Below are positions 1 to 6,067 of a stretch of DNA of 7,146 nt, one piece after another. Made by a program: the position numbers and the translations under genes. Below the pieces are notes generated by a model. The model did no database searches. It was not told the origin of the DNA and saw nothing but the letters and a program-made list of their open reading frames with translations. The DNA is from Bacteroidota bacterium (GTDB lineage: Bacteria > Bacteroidota > Kryptoniia > Kryptoniales > JAKASW01): positions 1 to 7,146 of the forward strand of contig JAJYGB010000083.1 in NCBI GenBank assembly GCA_021785235.1. The letters run 5' to 3'. Within the stretch, counting starts at the first letter, position 1; every line of letters starts with the position of its first letter.

Positions 1-143
1 TCGACGCTGCGGTTAAGCCCGACGACGAGGCCGTAGCCGATAACCTGGTAATGATTGACGCCCTTGATATAGGCAATGTCCTTTATACGTGTCGCGTACG
101 CGACAGAAGCTGCCATTAAGAGTATTACAAAAGTCTTTTTCAT
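1..143 (-). CDS. flgI: Flagellar P-ring protein FlgI (3' end outside the window)
   Basis: Only the first 47 codons are present; the frame stays open to position 1. They encode a short Sec signal peptide ([17 protein letters not shown]) and then the conserved start of mature Flg[12 protein letters not shown], followed by [13 protein letters not shown]. FlgI forms the periplasmic P ring around the rod in the peptidoglycan layer, with FlgA as its chaperone. The family usually continues GLNGTGD; here the visible residues after GLN are alanine, alanine, so that small loop may differ. It lies eight bases after flgH. Confidence 0.92.
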   Translation of the reverse strand, partial: MKKTFVILLMAASVAYATRIKDIAYIKGVNHYQVIGYGLVVGLNRSV

Positions 144-148
144 CACTT

Positions 149-154
149 ACCTCA
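149..154 (-). promoter_or_regulatory. flgI ribosome-binding site including the flgH stop codon
   Basis: The minus strand reads TGAGGT, in which TGA is the flgH stop. It lies five bases before the flgI ATG at 143. This repeats the arrangement at the flgG-flgA junction. Confidence 0.75.
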
Positions 155-760
155 GAAAAGCCAATGGAAAAATGCCATGAGCCAGCTCGGGTTTTGCGCT
201 GAGTTGACTGAACCGGATCCTTCAAACACGATCTTGGCGTCCGATATCTGCGACGAGTATATCGTGTTGTCGGGGAGTATGTCTGACGGGCGAATGACGC
301 CGCTAATCTTTATAATCTGATCCTGACCATTGATCGATATGTCCCTACTCCCTTTGATTTCAAGGTTGCCGTACTGGTCCACCCTGACTACCTGGGCGCT
401 GACGGTGGCCTGGACGCTACCGGTTTCGCTTGTCGAGCCACTTCCTTTGAAATCGTTTGTTGTGCCAAGGGACCCGCTGCCTGACGGACCGGTCGCGTTC
501 CCGACCGACAGCGCGCCGTTCAAGCCTACGTTGCTTGCCCTGCTCGTGTTTGTCGATTGATCCTTTGACGCGGAACTCTGCTCTGTCACGATCACGGTCA
601 CGGCATCTCCGACTCTCGATGCCTTATAATCTGAGAATAGGGATCTCATCGGATTGCGCATTGCTTGCCCATACGACGTGCCGGCAAGCAGAAACGTCAG
701 CGCTACGATTCTTACCATCTTTATCCTGCCGTTGATATATGTTTGCGGTTCGTTGTTCAT
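152..760 (-). CDS. flgH: Flagellar L-ring protein FlgH, non-lipidated form
   Basis: A 202-residue outer-membrane ring subunit. FlgH landmarks are SLFSDYKASRVGDAVTVIV (40-58), SASKDQ (63-68), GNLEIKGSRDISINGQ (131-146), KISGVIRPSDILPDNTIYSS (151-170) and the end AQNPSWLMAFF (188-198), which matches the AQNxxWLxxFF end of E. coli FlgH. A Gly/Ser-rich stretch (79-115) is usual for the family. The N-terminus has a Sec signal (hydrophobic core about 19-27, likely cleavage after YGQA), but there is no lipobox and no cysteine anywhere in the protein, unlike the lipoprotein FlgH of enterobacteria. Two starts are possible: ATG at 760, with GGAGG (768-772) at seven bases, and ATG at 718, with AGGA (724-727) at five bases. 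The second gives a more ordinary short signal peptide beginning MVRIVALTF. I keep the first for its stronger site. Confidence 0.94.
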   Translation of the reverse strand: MNNEPQTYINGRIKMVRIVALTFLLAGTSYGQAMRNPMRSLFSDYKASRVGDAVTVIVTEQSSASKDQSTNTSRASNVGLNGALSVGNATGPSGSGSLGTTNDFKGSGSTSETGSVQATVSAQVVRVDQYGNLEIKGSRDISINGQDQIIKISGVIRPSDILPDNTIYSSQISDAKIVFEGSGSVNSAQNPSWLMAFFHWLF

Positions 761-779
761 AATTGATCCTCCAAGACTT

Positions 780-1493
780 CTAATTCACTAAAAGAACCTC
801 GCCTTTGCCGATAACCCTGGCACGAAGGCTTTGCCTGTACTCGTTTGCGACATTGATAACATCGCCCATTCTCCCGTCTTGCAGCGCGCTTCCCTGGTCG
901 CTAACCGTGATGTTCTTCGTCCTGAATATGATCGTTATTGCCTCACCCTGTTTGATTAACGGCTTGCGAGCGAACATGCTGAACGTCAGCGGCTTTCCGC
1001 TCTGTATCCATTGCGTCGTCCACTTTCCATCGAGCTGGCCGAGGTTTAACACGGGGTTATTGATATCGGTCGTTTCGGTTCTCACAGTGGTCACTTCGTC
1101 TCGGCTAATTACGCTGTGCGGGTTGATGGTCTGAGTCGAGACAAGAACCTTCTGGAAAGTCCTGATCTTCACCGTCACCGGTATTACTTGCGTGAAACCC
1201 TTTTCGCGTCCGACCGCATGAGCCCTGACGAGGAAAGTCACGAGACCTTTCATGGTTACTGAGTTTACTGACGAAACAACCAGGCGGCATTTCTTATAGC
1301 CGACGCCGTAGCTGGGTCTGAGGTCTTCAAACTCTAGTGAAGTCTCCAGCGATCTCGGGAGCGTGTTCTTTATATATGCGGCAACGATGTCGCGTACGGC
1401 AGACCCGCTCACGGTCTGGCCAAACGCCTCGCTCACAGCGAAGGAGGTCAGCGATAGCACAAGAATCATTCCCGCGAAGGAAACGCATTTCAT
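780..1493 (-). CDS. flgA: Flagellar P-ring assembly chaperone FlgA
   Basis: A 237-residue periplasmic protein with a Sec signal peptide (hydrophobic core about 8-20, likely cleavage near residues 23-25). The C-terminal half is the SAF-type chaperone domain of FlgA: KVLVSTQTINPHSVISRDEV (115-134), then SGKPLTFSMFARKPLIKQGE (165-183 region), and the final block ALQDGRMGDVINVAN (203-217) ending with RARVIGKGEVLLV. FlgA assists polymerisation of FlgI into the P ring, and flgI lies two genes downstream. The length is close to the 219 residues of the E. coli protein. The N-terminal half is variable, as in the family. One cysteine (C69) remains after signal cleavage, so no internal disulfide is possible. 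Confidence 0.93.
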   Translation of the reverse strand: MKCVSFAGMILVLSLTSFAVSEAFGQTVSGSAVRDIVAAYIKNTLPRSLETSLEFEDLRPSYGVGYKKCRLVVSSVNSVTMKGLVTFLVRAHAVGREKGFTQVIPVTVKIRTFQKVLVSTQTINPHSVISRDEVTTVRTETTDINNPVLNLGQLDGKWTTQWIQSGKPLTFSMFARKPLIKQGEAITIIFRTKNITVSDQGSALQDGRMGDVINVANEYRQSLRARVIGKGEVLLVN

Positions 1494-1501
1494 TCCATCA
1501 T

Positions 1502-1507
1502 CTCCTA
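1502..1507 (-). promoter_or_regulatory. flgA ribosome-binding site overlapping the flgG stop codon
   Basis: The minus strand reads TAGGAG, where TAG is the flgG stop and AGGAG is the Shine-Dalgarno of flgA, eight bases before its ATG at 1493. A ribosome ending flgG would stop on the initiation site of flgA, which suggests coupled translation. Confidence 0.8.
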
Positions 1508-2293
1508 CTGTACAAGGTTATTCGCGATCTGCATCATCGAGTTGGCAGTCTGGACCGCCTTCGAGTTAAGCTCATATGCCCTCTCCGCCTCGATCATCTT
1601 CACCATCTGGTTAACGATCGAAACGTTGGAGGCTTCCAGGTAGCCCTGCTGAACAGTGCCAAAGCCCGTCGTGTTTGCATTCCCGAGGATCGGAGTGCCC
1701 GATGTGACTGTCTCCTGATAAAGGTTGTTCCCAAGAGCCTGAAGTCCGTCGGGATTTATAAATTTTGCGAGTTGTAGCTGGCCGAGCGTGACAGGATTCG
1801 TTTGACCCGAGACAGTCGCCTGCACGGTTCCGTCTGGACCCACCGACAGGCTGGTCGTGTTTTCAGGTATGGTGATGCCGGGCTCGACGAGGTTTCCGTT
1901 CGATGTGACTAGGTTTCCATTGGCCGATATTTTGAAAGAGCCGTCGCGCGTGTATGCCTCAGTGCCGTCCGGCATGCGGATTTCGAAGAATCCGTCCCCT
2001 TGAATTCCGAAGTCAAGCTGGTTCTGAGTCGGCGTCAGATCGCCCTGGCTGAAGTTTCGCGTAGTTGAGGACGGGACCGTACCGTCGCCGACCTGCAGTT
2101 CCTGAGTGCCATATGTACCCAACTGGTCCGGTACGCCGGTGGCGCGGATTGTCTGGTACATCAGGTCCTGAAACTCAACCCTTGTCGATTTAAACGAAGT
2201 CGTGTTCACGTTTGCCAGATTGTTAGCTATCGCATCTACATTGAGTTGCTGCGCGTACATTCCGGTTGCAGCTGTCTTCAACGCTCTGTCCAT
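1505..2293 (-). CDS. flgG: Flagellar distal rod protein FlgG
   Basis: A 262-residue protein, against 260 in Escherichia coli, that follows the FlgG sequence along its whole length. Landmarks are ANNLANVNTTSFK (23-35), FQDLMYQTIRATG (41-53, the FlgG-specific region), QGDGFFEIRMPDGTEAYTRD (98-117), and the end QGYLEASNVSIVNQMVKMIE (216-235) followed by ERAYELNSKAVQT. It builds the distal rod that crosses the peptidoglycan and outer membrane, where the rings encoded by the next genes assemble around it. There is no signal peptide, as expected for a type III export substrate. The start follows GGAGG (2299-2303) at five bases. The TAG stop forms part of the ribosome-binding site of flgA. Confidence 0.97.
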   Translation of the reverse strand: MDRALKTAATGMYAQQLNVDAIANNLANVNTTSFKSTRVEFQDLMYQTIRATGVPDQLGTYGTQELQVGDGTVPSSTTRNFSQGDLTPTQNQLDFGIQGDGFFEIRMPDGTEAYTRDGSFKISANGNLVTSNGNLVEPGITIPENTTSLSVGPDGTVQATVSGQTNPVTLGQLQLAKFINPDGLQALGNNLYQETVTSGTPILGNANTTGFGTVQQGYLEASNVSIVNQMVKMIEAERAYELNSKAVQTANSMMQIANNLVQ

Positions 2294-2342
2294 GTTTTCC
2301 TCCGGTTATATATTTCTTGTTTTAAAAATCGTTGTCGTCATG

Positions 2343-3098
2343 TCAAGCCACCTGACCGACTTGGTTCGCTTCCGAGAGCGTGGTGTTCTGGCTCTGTATG
2401 GCTTTCTGGCCTGCTTCGAAATCCTGCTGGATCTGTATCATGGCCACCATCTCCTCGATGGGATTAACGTTAGACCCTTCGAGATAACCCTGCCTGATCG
2501 TCACAGAAGACGGGTTGACATCCTGGAGTTGAGCACTCTGTTGAAGCGAATAGAGATTTCCGCCCGCCTTGCTGATCGCGCTATACGAAGAGGGCATCAC
2601 CACTCTCAGCTGACCGTAGATTTCTTTGCCTGCCTTGACGACGCCGTACCTGTCGATGACTAGACTACTCGACTGTATCTGCTGTATGTCGCCGATGCGT
2701 ATCGGCCCGTCGGCCCCCATAACGGTCGCGCCGTTGCGGGTTACGAGGGTACCGTCGCTTGAAAGCGTGAACGATCCGTCGCGCGTGAGGCTGGTGCTGC
2801 CGTCCTGGTTCTGAACCACGAAAAAGCCATGACCGTCTATCGCGACATCGAGCGGATTGCTGGTTTGCTGAAGCGGACCTTGTGAGAAGTCCGTGAACGT
2901 TTGCTCGCTGACATCATTCTGCGTCGGATCCACGCTTCCGTTATTTACCACCGTATTGGCGGATATAAGCTGGTTTGCAAACGAATCATCCCTCTTGAAC
3001 GCAGTCGTATCAACATTCGCGAGGTTGTTTGCGATTACTTCGAGTTTCTTCTGCAGCGGTATAAGACCAAGCGCGCTTGTGTAGATTCCTTTGATCAT
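2343..3098 (-). CDS. flgF: Flagellar basal-body rod protein FlgF
   Basis: A 251-residue member of the FlgE/F/G rod-hook family. The N-terminal rod motif is ANNLANVDTTAFKR (23-36), and the C-terminal motif is GYLEGSNVNPIEEMVAMI (204-221), which together form the coiled D0 helices of rod subunits. The middle contains NPLDVAIDGHGFFVV (81-95) and TRDGSFTLSSDGTLVT (105-120), typical of FlgF/FlgG. I call it FlgF because it directly precedes a clear FlgG and lacks the YQTIR-type stretch that marks FlgG. FlgF forms the proximal rod and is exported through the flagellar type III apparatus, so no signal peptide is expected and none is seen. A second FlgG-like protein is the main alternative. A 49-base AT-rich gap (2294-2342) separates it from flgG. 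Confidence 0.9.
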   Translation of the reverse strand: MIKGIYTSALGLIPLQKKLEVIANNLANVDTTAFKRDDSFANQLISANTVVNNGSVDPTQNDVSEQTFTDFSQGPLQQTSNPLDVAIDGHGFFVVQNQDGSTSLTRDGSFTLSSDGTLVTRNGATVMGADGPIRIGDIQQIQSSSLVIDRYGVVKAGKEIYGQLRVVMPSSYSAISKAGGNLYSLQQSAQLQDVNPSSVTIRQGYLEGSNVNPIEEMVAMIQIQQDFEAGQKAIQSQNTTLSEANQVGQVA

Positions 3099-3775
3099 GA
3101 TTTTCCTCCTTTGCCTTTATCCACAACATTTCTGGAATTGGCAATCTTACTCCGTTTTAACGCGAGGATAAGTTCAAGCTCACCCTTTCCCATGTTGAGC
3201 TGACGAGCCAAAACGTTCAGATCAGATTCTTCGCTGACCAGCGAGAAAGCTTCCTTGAACTTAGCGCCCGTCTGTCTCGCCGACTGAGAGGCGTATGAGA
3301 TGGCAAATTTCAGCCGCTCAGATTCCATTCCGTGTTCCCTCGCCATCTCGTGGACGGCGGCCGCGGAATCGAGCCTACCGTTGTTGTCGATGTAATATGC
3401 TCCGGTCAACGCTTCCGCGTTTTTCGCCTTATCGACGGCGATCTGCCCGAGTATCCTCTCGATCTCCGCCTTCGTAATGGCGGCAGGCCGTTTGACACTC
3501 ATCCGTTGCGCCCGGGCCACTTTCTCTTTTTGTTCACGCGCTAGTCTCCTGGACCGAACGACAAGGGCGACAAGAAGGGCGGCCATGGCAAGGATCATCG
3601 CCAACTCGAGAAGCAGCACGAACTCGGAGATCCCGAAAAACTCGCTCGGAGGTTTCCGATACGCCGCCTCGGCGGCCTTGACTGCCGCGCGCGCCATATC
3701 CCTTGTCACCAGCGCTCTGATATTTACCGCCGCGGTGTCCGCGACGGATAGAAACATTAAGAACATTCCTGTCAT
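3095..3775 (-). CDS. Membrane-anchored protein with two HTH-like motifs, flagellar operon, unassigned family
   Basis: I do not recognise a named family with certainty. The 226-residue protein has a mildly hydrophobic N-terminus (1-18), a helical stretch, one clear membrane segment (about 51-74, ISEFVLLLELAMILAMAALL and on) and then a strongly basic stretch (75-97), which places the C-terminal 150 residues in the cytoplasm. That part holds two similar motifs: EMAREHGMESERLKFAI (143-159) and VLARQLNMGKGELELIL (188-204), each shaped like a short helix-turn-helix. The second, with G-E-L-E-L-I-L, resembles the C-terminal motif of the DUF2802 and SwrB/DUF6115 proteins found near flagellar genes in other bacteria; this is from memory and tentative. 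The gene is translationally coupled on both sides by 4-base ATGA overlaps, with the kinase upstream and flgF downstream, which points to a role with the flagellum. A second in-frame ATG at codon 4 is possible. Confidence 0.85.
   Translation of the reverse strand: MTGMFLMFLSVADTAAVNIRALVTRDMARAAVKAAEAAYRKPPSEFFGISEFVLLLELAMILAMAALLVALVVRSRRLAREQKEKVARAQRMSVKRPAAITKAEIERILGQIAVDKAKNAEALTGAYYIDNNGRLDSAAAVHEMAREHGMESERLKFAISYASQSARQTGAKFKEAFSLVSEESDLNVLARQLNMGKGELELILALKRSKIANSRNVVDKGKGGKS
3105..3110 (-). promoter_or_regulatory. Ribosome-binding site AGGAGG of flgF inside the preceding gene
   Basis: The minus strand reads AAAGGAGG followed by six bases and the flgF ATG at 3098. This near-ideal Shine-Dalgarno encodes the final Lys-Gly-Gly of the upstream protein, so that protein's C-terminal sequence may be shaped by the ribosome-binding site. 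The ATGA overlap (3095-3098) couples the two genes. Confidence 0.85.
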
Positions 3776-5181
3776 TTAACATTACCTCCACTGATAGTGC
3801 TGCCGGTTCTAAGTACCGGAAGCACTATCGAAAAAGTTGTACCTTGGCCTTCGATACTGTCGACTTTGATCTCGCCTCCAAATTTCCTCACAATCCCTCT
3901 CGTGATCGGAAGGCCGAGGCCGGTTCCCTTTCCTGGCTCCTTCGTCGTGAAGAATGGTTCGAAAATTTTGACAAGGTTTTCTTTTTTTATGCCCGACCCC
4001 GAATCGGTGAAGCGTATATTTATTTTCCCATTAACGAACTCTGTTGAAATGATCATCTTTCCTCCGTTAGGCATCGCGTCTTTCGCGTTTATCAGAAGAT
4101 TAAGGAAAGCCTGCTGCATATAGTTCTTGTTCGAGTCCAGCGGTGGGATGTCTTCCGAGAAACGCAGGTCGAAATCTATGCCGCGGTTCTTAAACTGATA
4201 ATCGACGAGAGCTATGATTTCGTTTATAGCCCAGTTGACATTGACCAGCTCATGGCTAAGTTCTTCGGGGACGCTCCTGGAGAACGAGACAAGCTGGCGG
4301 GTAATCTGAGAGATTCTCTGGACCTGGCTCCTGATGATCTCGATCCTGTGCTCGATATCTTTCCCCTGTTGAAGGAGGGCGATATGGCCAAGGAGAATCT
4401 GAAGAGGGTTGTTGATTTCGTGCGCGATACCGCCCGCGAGCTCCCCGAGGGAGGCGAGCTTCGCGGCCTGAAGCATCTGGGACTGCGATTTCTTCAGCTC
4501 TTCGGCGGCGTCGATAAGTTTGCGAATGTTATGAAGGTTCTCGATCGCGACGCCGGCCTGGTTCGAAAGAATTCCGAGCAACATCAATTCATGGTCGGTG
4601 AATGTCCTGCGCAAGCCGCTTGTGCGAATGATGTAGACCCCGATGGCCTCGTTGCGGAGTGTCAGCGGGACAACAACAAAGTTCCGCTTTCCGGCTTCCG
4701 CCACCGACGCGTTAAGATCAGGCACCACGGTCGTCTTCTTCTGCTCGATAACCCAGTCGAGAATACCCTCTTCAAGCAGATGCTGCGAAGCTTTGAGCAT
4801 ATAGTCGGAGCACGTGGAAAGGAAGGGCTTCGTCTGAGACCTTGACGCTCCGACCTCGAATATCATGCTCTCTTCGACGGGAACCACCTGACGGGTAAGT
4901 TCCAGGAGAGAATCGAAGACAGAGATTGGGTCGGTGGCGGTGCTGATTGTGTTTGCAAGCCGTTGCATCGCGAATATTTCGTCGAGGGACTGTTTGATGT
5001 CCGTCTCGGTCTTCTCGTGCAAATCGAGCTTCATCTTGAGCATCTGAATCGTGCTTTCCAGCGCATGGATGTACGATTCGCGAGTCTCCATGAATCGCTC
5101 TATTGTCTCAGCAACGGCAGGCGTCTGCGGATTTCCGCTCTCCGTTTTCGTGTCGTTCTCTGCTAACTCTTCTTTTTTCAT
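3772..5181 (-). CDS. Soluble GAF-domain sensor histidine kinase (NtrB-like class)
   Basis: A 469-residue kinase with no membrane segment, so a cytoplasmic sensor. Domains in order: a helical, probably coiled-coil N-terminus (about 25-75); a GAF domain (about 75-218); a connecting helix (219-240); HisKA with the H-box LGELAGGIAHEINNPL, phospho-accepting H254; and HATPase_c with the N-box NLLINAKDAMPNGG (361-374), G1 box DSGSG (393-397), F-box FEPFFTT (407-413) and G2 box GKGTGLGL (417-424). All catalytic motifs are intact. It should autophosphorylate H254 and pass the phosphate to a response regulator, which is not in this window. The ligand of the GAF domain is unknown. Its place between HDOD genes and rod genes suggests a flagellar role, by analogy with FlrB/FleS kinases that act with sigma-54 regulators; that is inference. 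The start follows a GGAG site (5192-5195) at a rather long spacing of 10 bases and 25 bases after the HDOD stop. The last 15 or so residues run past the usual end of the fold and contain a hairpin-forming sequence. Confidence 0.95.
   Translation of the reverse strand: MKKEELAENDTKTESGNPQTPAVAETIERFMETRESYIHALESTIQMLKMKLDLHEKTETDIKQSLDEIFAMQRLANTISTATDPISVFDSLLELTRQVVPVEESMIFEVGASRSQTKPFLSTCSDYMLKASQHLLEEGILDWVIEQKKTTVVPDLNASVAEAGKRNFVVVPLTLRNEAIGVYIIRTSGLRRTFTDHELMLLGILSNQAGVAIENLHNIRKLIDAAEELKKSQSQMLQAAKLASLGELAGGIAHEINNPLQILLGHIALLQQGKDIEHRIEIIRSQVQRISQITRQLVSFSRSVPEELSHELVNVNWAINEIIALVDYQFKNRGIDFDLRFSEDIPPLDSNKNYMQQAFLNLLINAKDAMPNGGKMIISTEFVNGKINIRFTDSGSGIKKENLVKIFEPFFTTKEPGKGTGLGLPITRGIVRKFGGEIKVDSIEGQGTTFSIVLPVLRTGSTISGGNVK
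3784..3789 (-). promoter_or_regulatory. Ribosome-binding site GGAGGT of the 226-residue protein gene
   Basis: A strong Shine-Dalgarno core lies eight bases before the ATG at 3775 and inside the final codons of the kinase gene. It fixes the start that overlaps the kinase stop codon as ATGA, and it follows the hairpin directly. Confidence 0.8.
3793..3829 (-). promoter_or_regulatory. Imperfect inverted repeat (RNA hairpin) before the ribosome-binding site of the 226-residue protein gene
   Basis: Bases 3793-3801 (GATAGTGCT) and 3821-3829 (AGCACTATC) are exact reverse complements. Inside them, 3803-3807 (CCGGT) and 3815-3819 (ACCGG) also pair, with one mismatch between the two stems (3802 against 3820) and a seven-base loop. 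The transcript could thus fold into 9 plus 5 base pairs. The hairpin falls in the last codons of the kinase gene and ends three bases before the GGAGGT of the next gene. There is no U-run after it on either strand, so a simple intrinsic terminator is unlikely. It could tune translation of the next gene, block ribosome or nuclease movement, or mark an RNA processing site. Confidence 0.7.
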
Positions 5182-5206
5182 TTATTATAATCTCCGGGTA
5201 AACAAG

Positions 5207-6067
5207 TCAGATAATATTCACAAATGTCCGCTCAAGATCTTCGCGCAGTTTCGAACCGAAGGACTCATAGAAAGCCTCGGTCATCTCAGCTTCAGAGATG
5301 TTAAGGATCTTCAACGATTCAGGATCGTACTGCTGCACTTTCTCATAGGAGAGAGCGCCAATACCTAGTTTATGGCAAAGATAATCGACAAAATGGATCA
5401 GGGCCGTCAGCTGTGGGTTTCTTTCGGCGAGGCTCGGCTTGTGATGGAATCTGATCGCCTCAATGAGCTGATCGGGAAGATTCCACCGCTCAGCCAGCCA
5501 TGCCCCGATGTCACCGTGCGTGGCGAAGAGGACCGTCTCTTCCATATCCTGGAAGGACACCTTTCCGTCGGTCACGGCATCGACGATCTGTATATAATCA
5601 TCGTGGAAATATTGATGGGTCACGAGTATCCCGATGTCGTGGATGAGCCCTGCCACAAACGATTCACCGCTGATACGATAGCCGAGCTGTTTCGCGAGGG
5701 TACGAGCGGCAATTCCCGTAGCCAGCGAATGCTCCCAGAACTCTTTCGAATTGAAATATTTGTCCTGTTTCTTTTTAAAAGCGCTTATTAACGAAACGCT
5801 TATCAAAATCTCCTTCAGCGAATCGAAGCCGAGTACCATGATGGCGAAATCGAGCGTCGATATTTTCCTTTGAAAGCCGTAGAAAGGCGAGTTCGCTATT
5901 TTCAGCACCTTGGCAGTCAGGACCTGGTCGGCGGAGATGACTTTAGTCAGCTTGGAGACACTCGTGTTCGGATTGTCGATTAGCGAAGCAACCTCGACCG
6001 CAATAGTGGGAAGTGCGGGAAGCTGTATGATATTCTGTACTTTTTCTTTTAGAATCTCATTTTCCAT
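5207..6067 (-). CDS. HDOD-domain signalling protein (second of a tandem pair)
   Basis: A 286-residue protein with no signal peptide or membrane segment. The HDOD domain covers about residues 12-230: LPALPTIAVEVA (17-27 region), ANSPFYGFQRKIST (58-71), GLIHDIG (140-146), THGDIGAWLAERWNLP (183-198) and FHHKP (207-211). A set of HD-type residues is complete: H113, H143, D144, H184, H208, H209 and D228. Whether it has hydrolase activity cannot be judged; most HDOD proteins are thought not to. The last 50 residues are helical without a recognised domain. The start overlaps the end of the upstream HDOD gene by 19 bases, with a modest AGGT site (6075-6078) seven bases upstream. This start keeps the LPxLP opening of the domain. 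By eye about 45% of residues match the upstream paralogue in the best-conserved stretch, so the pair arose by duplication. HDOD proteins affect motility in some bacteria, and the flagellar operon fits such a role here. Confidence 0.93.
   Translation of the reverse strand: MENEILKEKVQNIIQLPALPTIAVEVASLIDNPNTSVSKLTKVISADQVLTAKVLKIANSPFYGFQRKISTLDFAIMVLGFDSLKEILISVSLISAFKKKQDKYFNSKEFWEHSLATGIAARTLAKQLGYRISGESFVAGLIHDIGILVTHQYFHDDYIQIVDAVTDGKVSFQDMEETVLFATHGDIGAWLAERWNLPDQLIEAIRFHHKPSLAERNPQLTALIHFVDYLCHKLGIGALSYEKVQQYDPESLKILNISEAEMTEAFYESFGSKLREDLERTFVNII

Noticed and set aside
416..526. Low-complexity Gly/Ser/Thr-rich segment of FlgH as an insertion or repeat.
   Set aside because: A variable, Gly/Ser/Asn-rich stretch in this place is ordinary for FlgH proteins, and the DNA shows no regular repeat unit.
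789..814. A plus-strand sequence like a sigma-28 promoter: TAAA, 14 bases, GCCGATAA.
   Set aside because: The -10 half is a perfect match to the FliA consensus, but the spacer is one base short and it points antisense into flgA and flgG. The GCCGATAA is the complement of the Val-Ile-Gly codons; the same octamer occurs at 36-43 in flgI for the same reason.
1885..1925. Short direct repeat (AGGTTTCC twice) in flgG.
   Set aside because: It encodes the repeated Gly-Asn-Leu of a beta-strand region that is conserved in FlgG, so protein sequence accounts for it.
2294..2342. The 49-base AT-rich gap between flgF and flgG as an internal promoter.
   Set aside because: It holds a TATATAA stretch and the flgG ribosome-binding site, but I see no convincing paired -35/-10, sigma-28 or sigma-54 elements.
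3793..3829. The hairpin as an intrinsic terminator.
   Set aside because: No run of U follows it on the minus strand (the next bases are AGTGGAGG) or on the plus strand (GAAAAAG), and a coupled gene follows at once.
4252..4845. A long plus-strand open frame of 197 codons.
   Set aside because: It lies wholly antisense to the histidine kinase catalytic region, whose motifs are unmistakable. The frame shows no recognisable domain and is explained by codon bias of the real gene.
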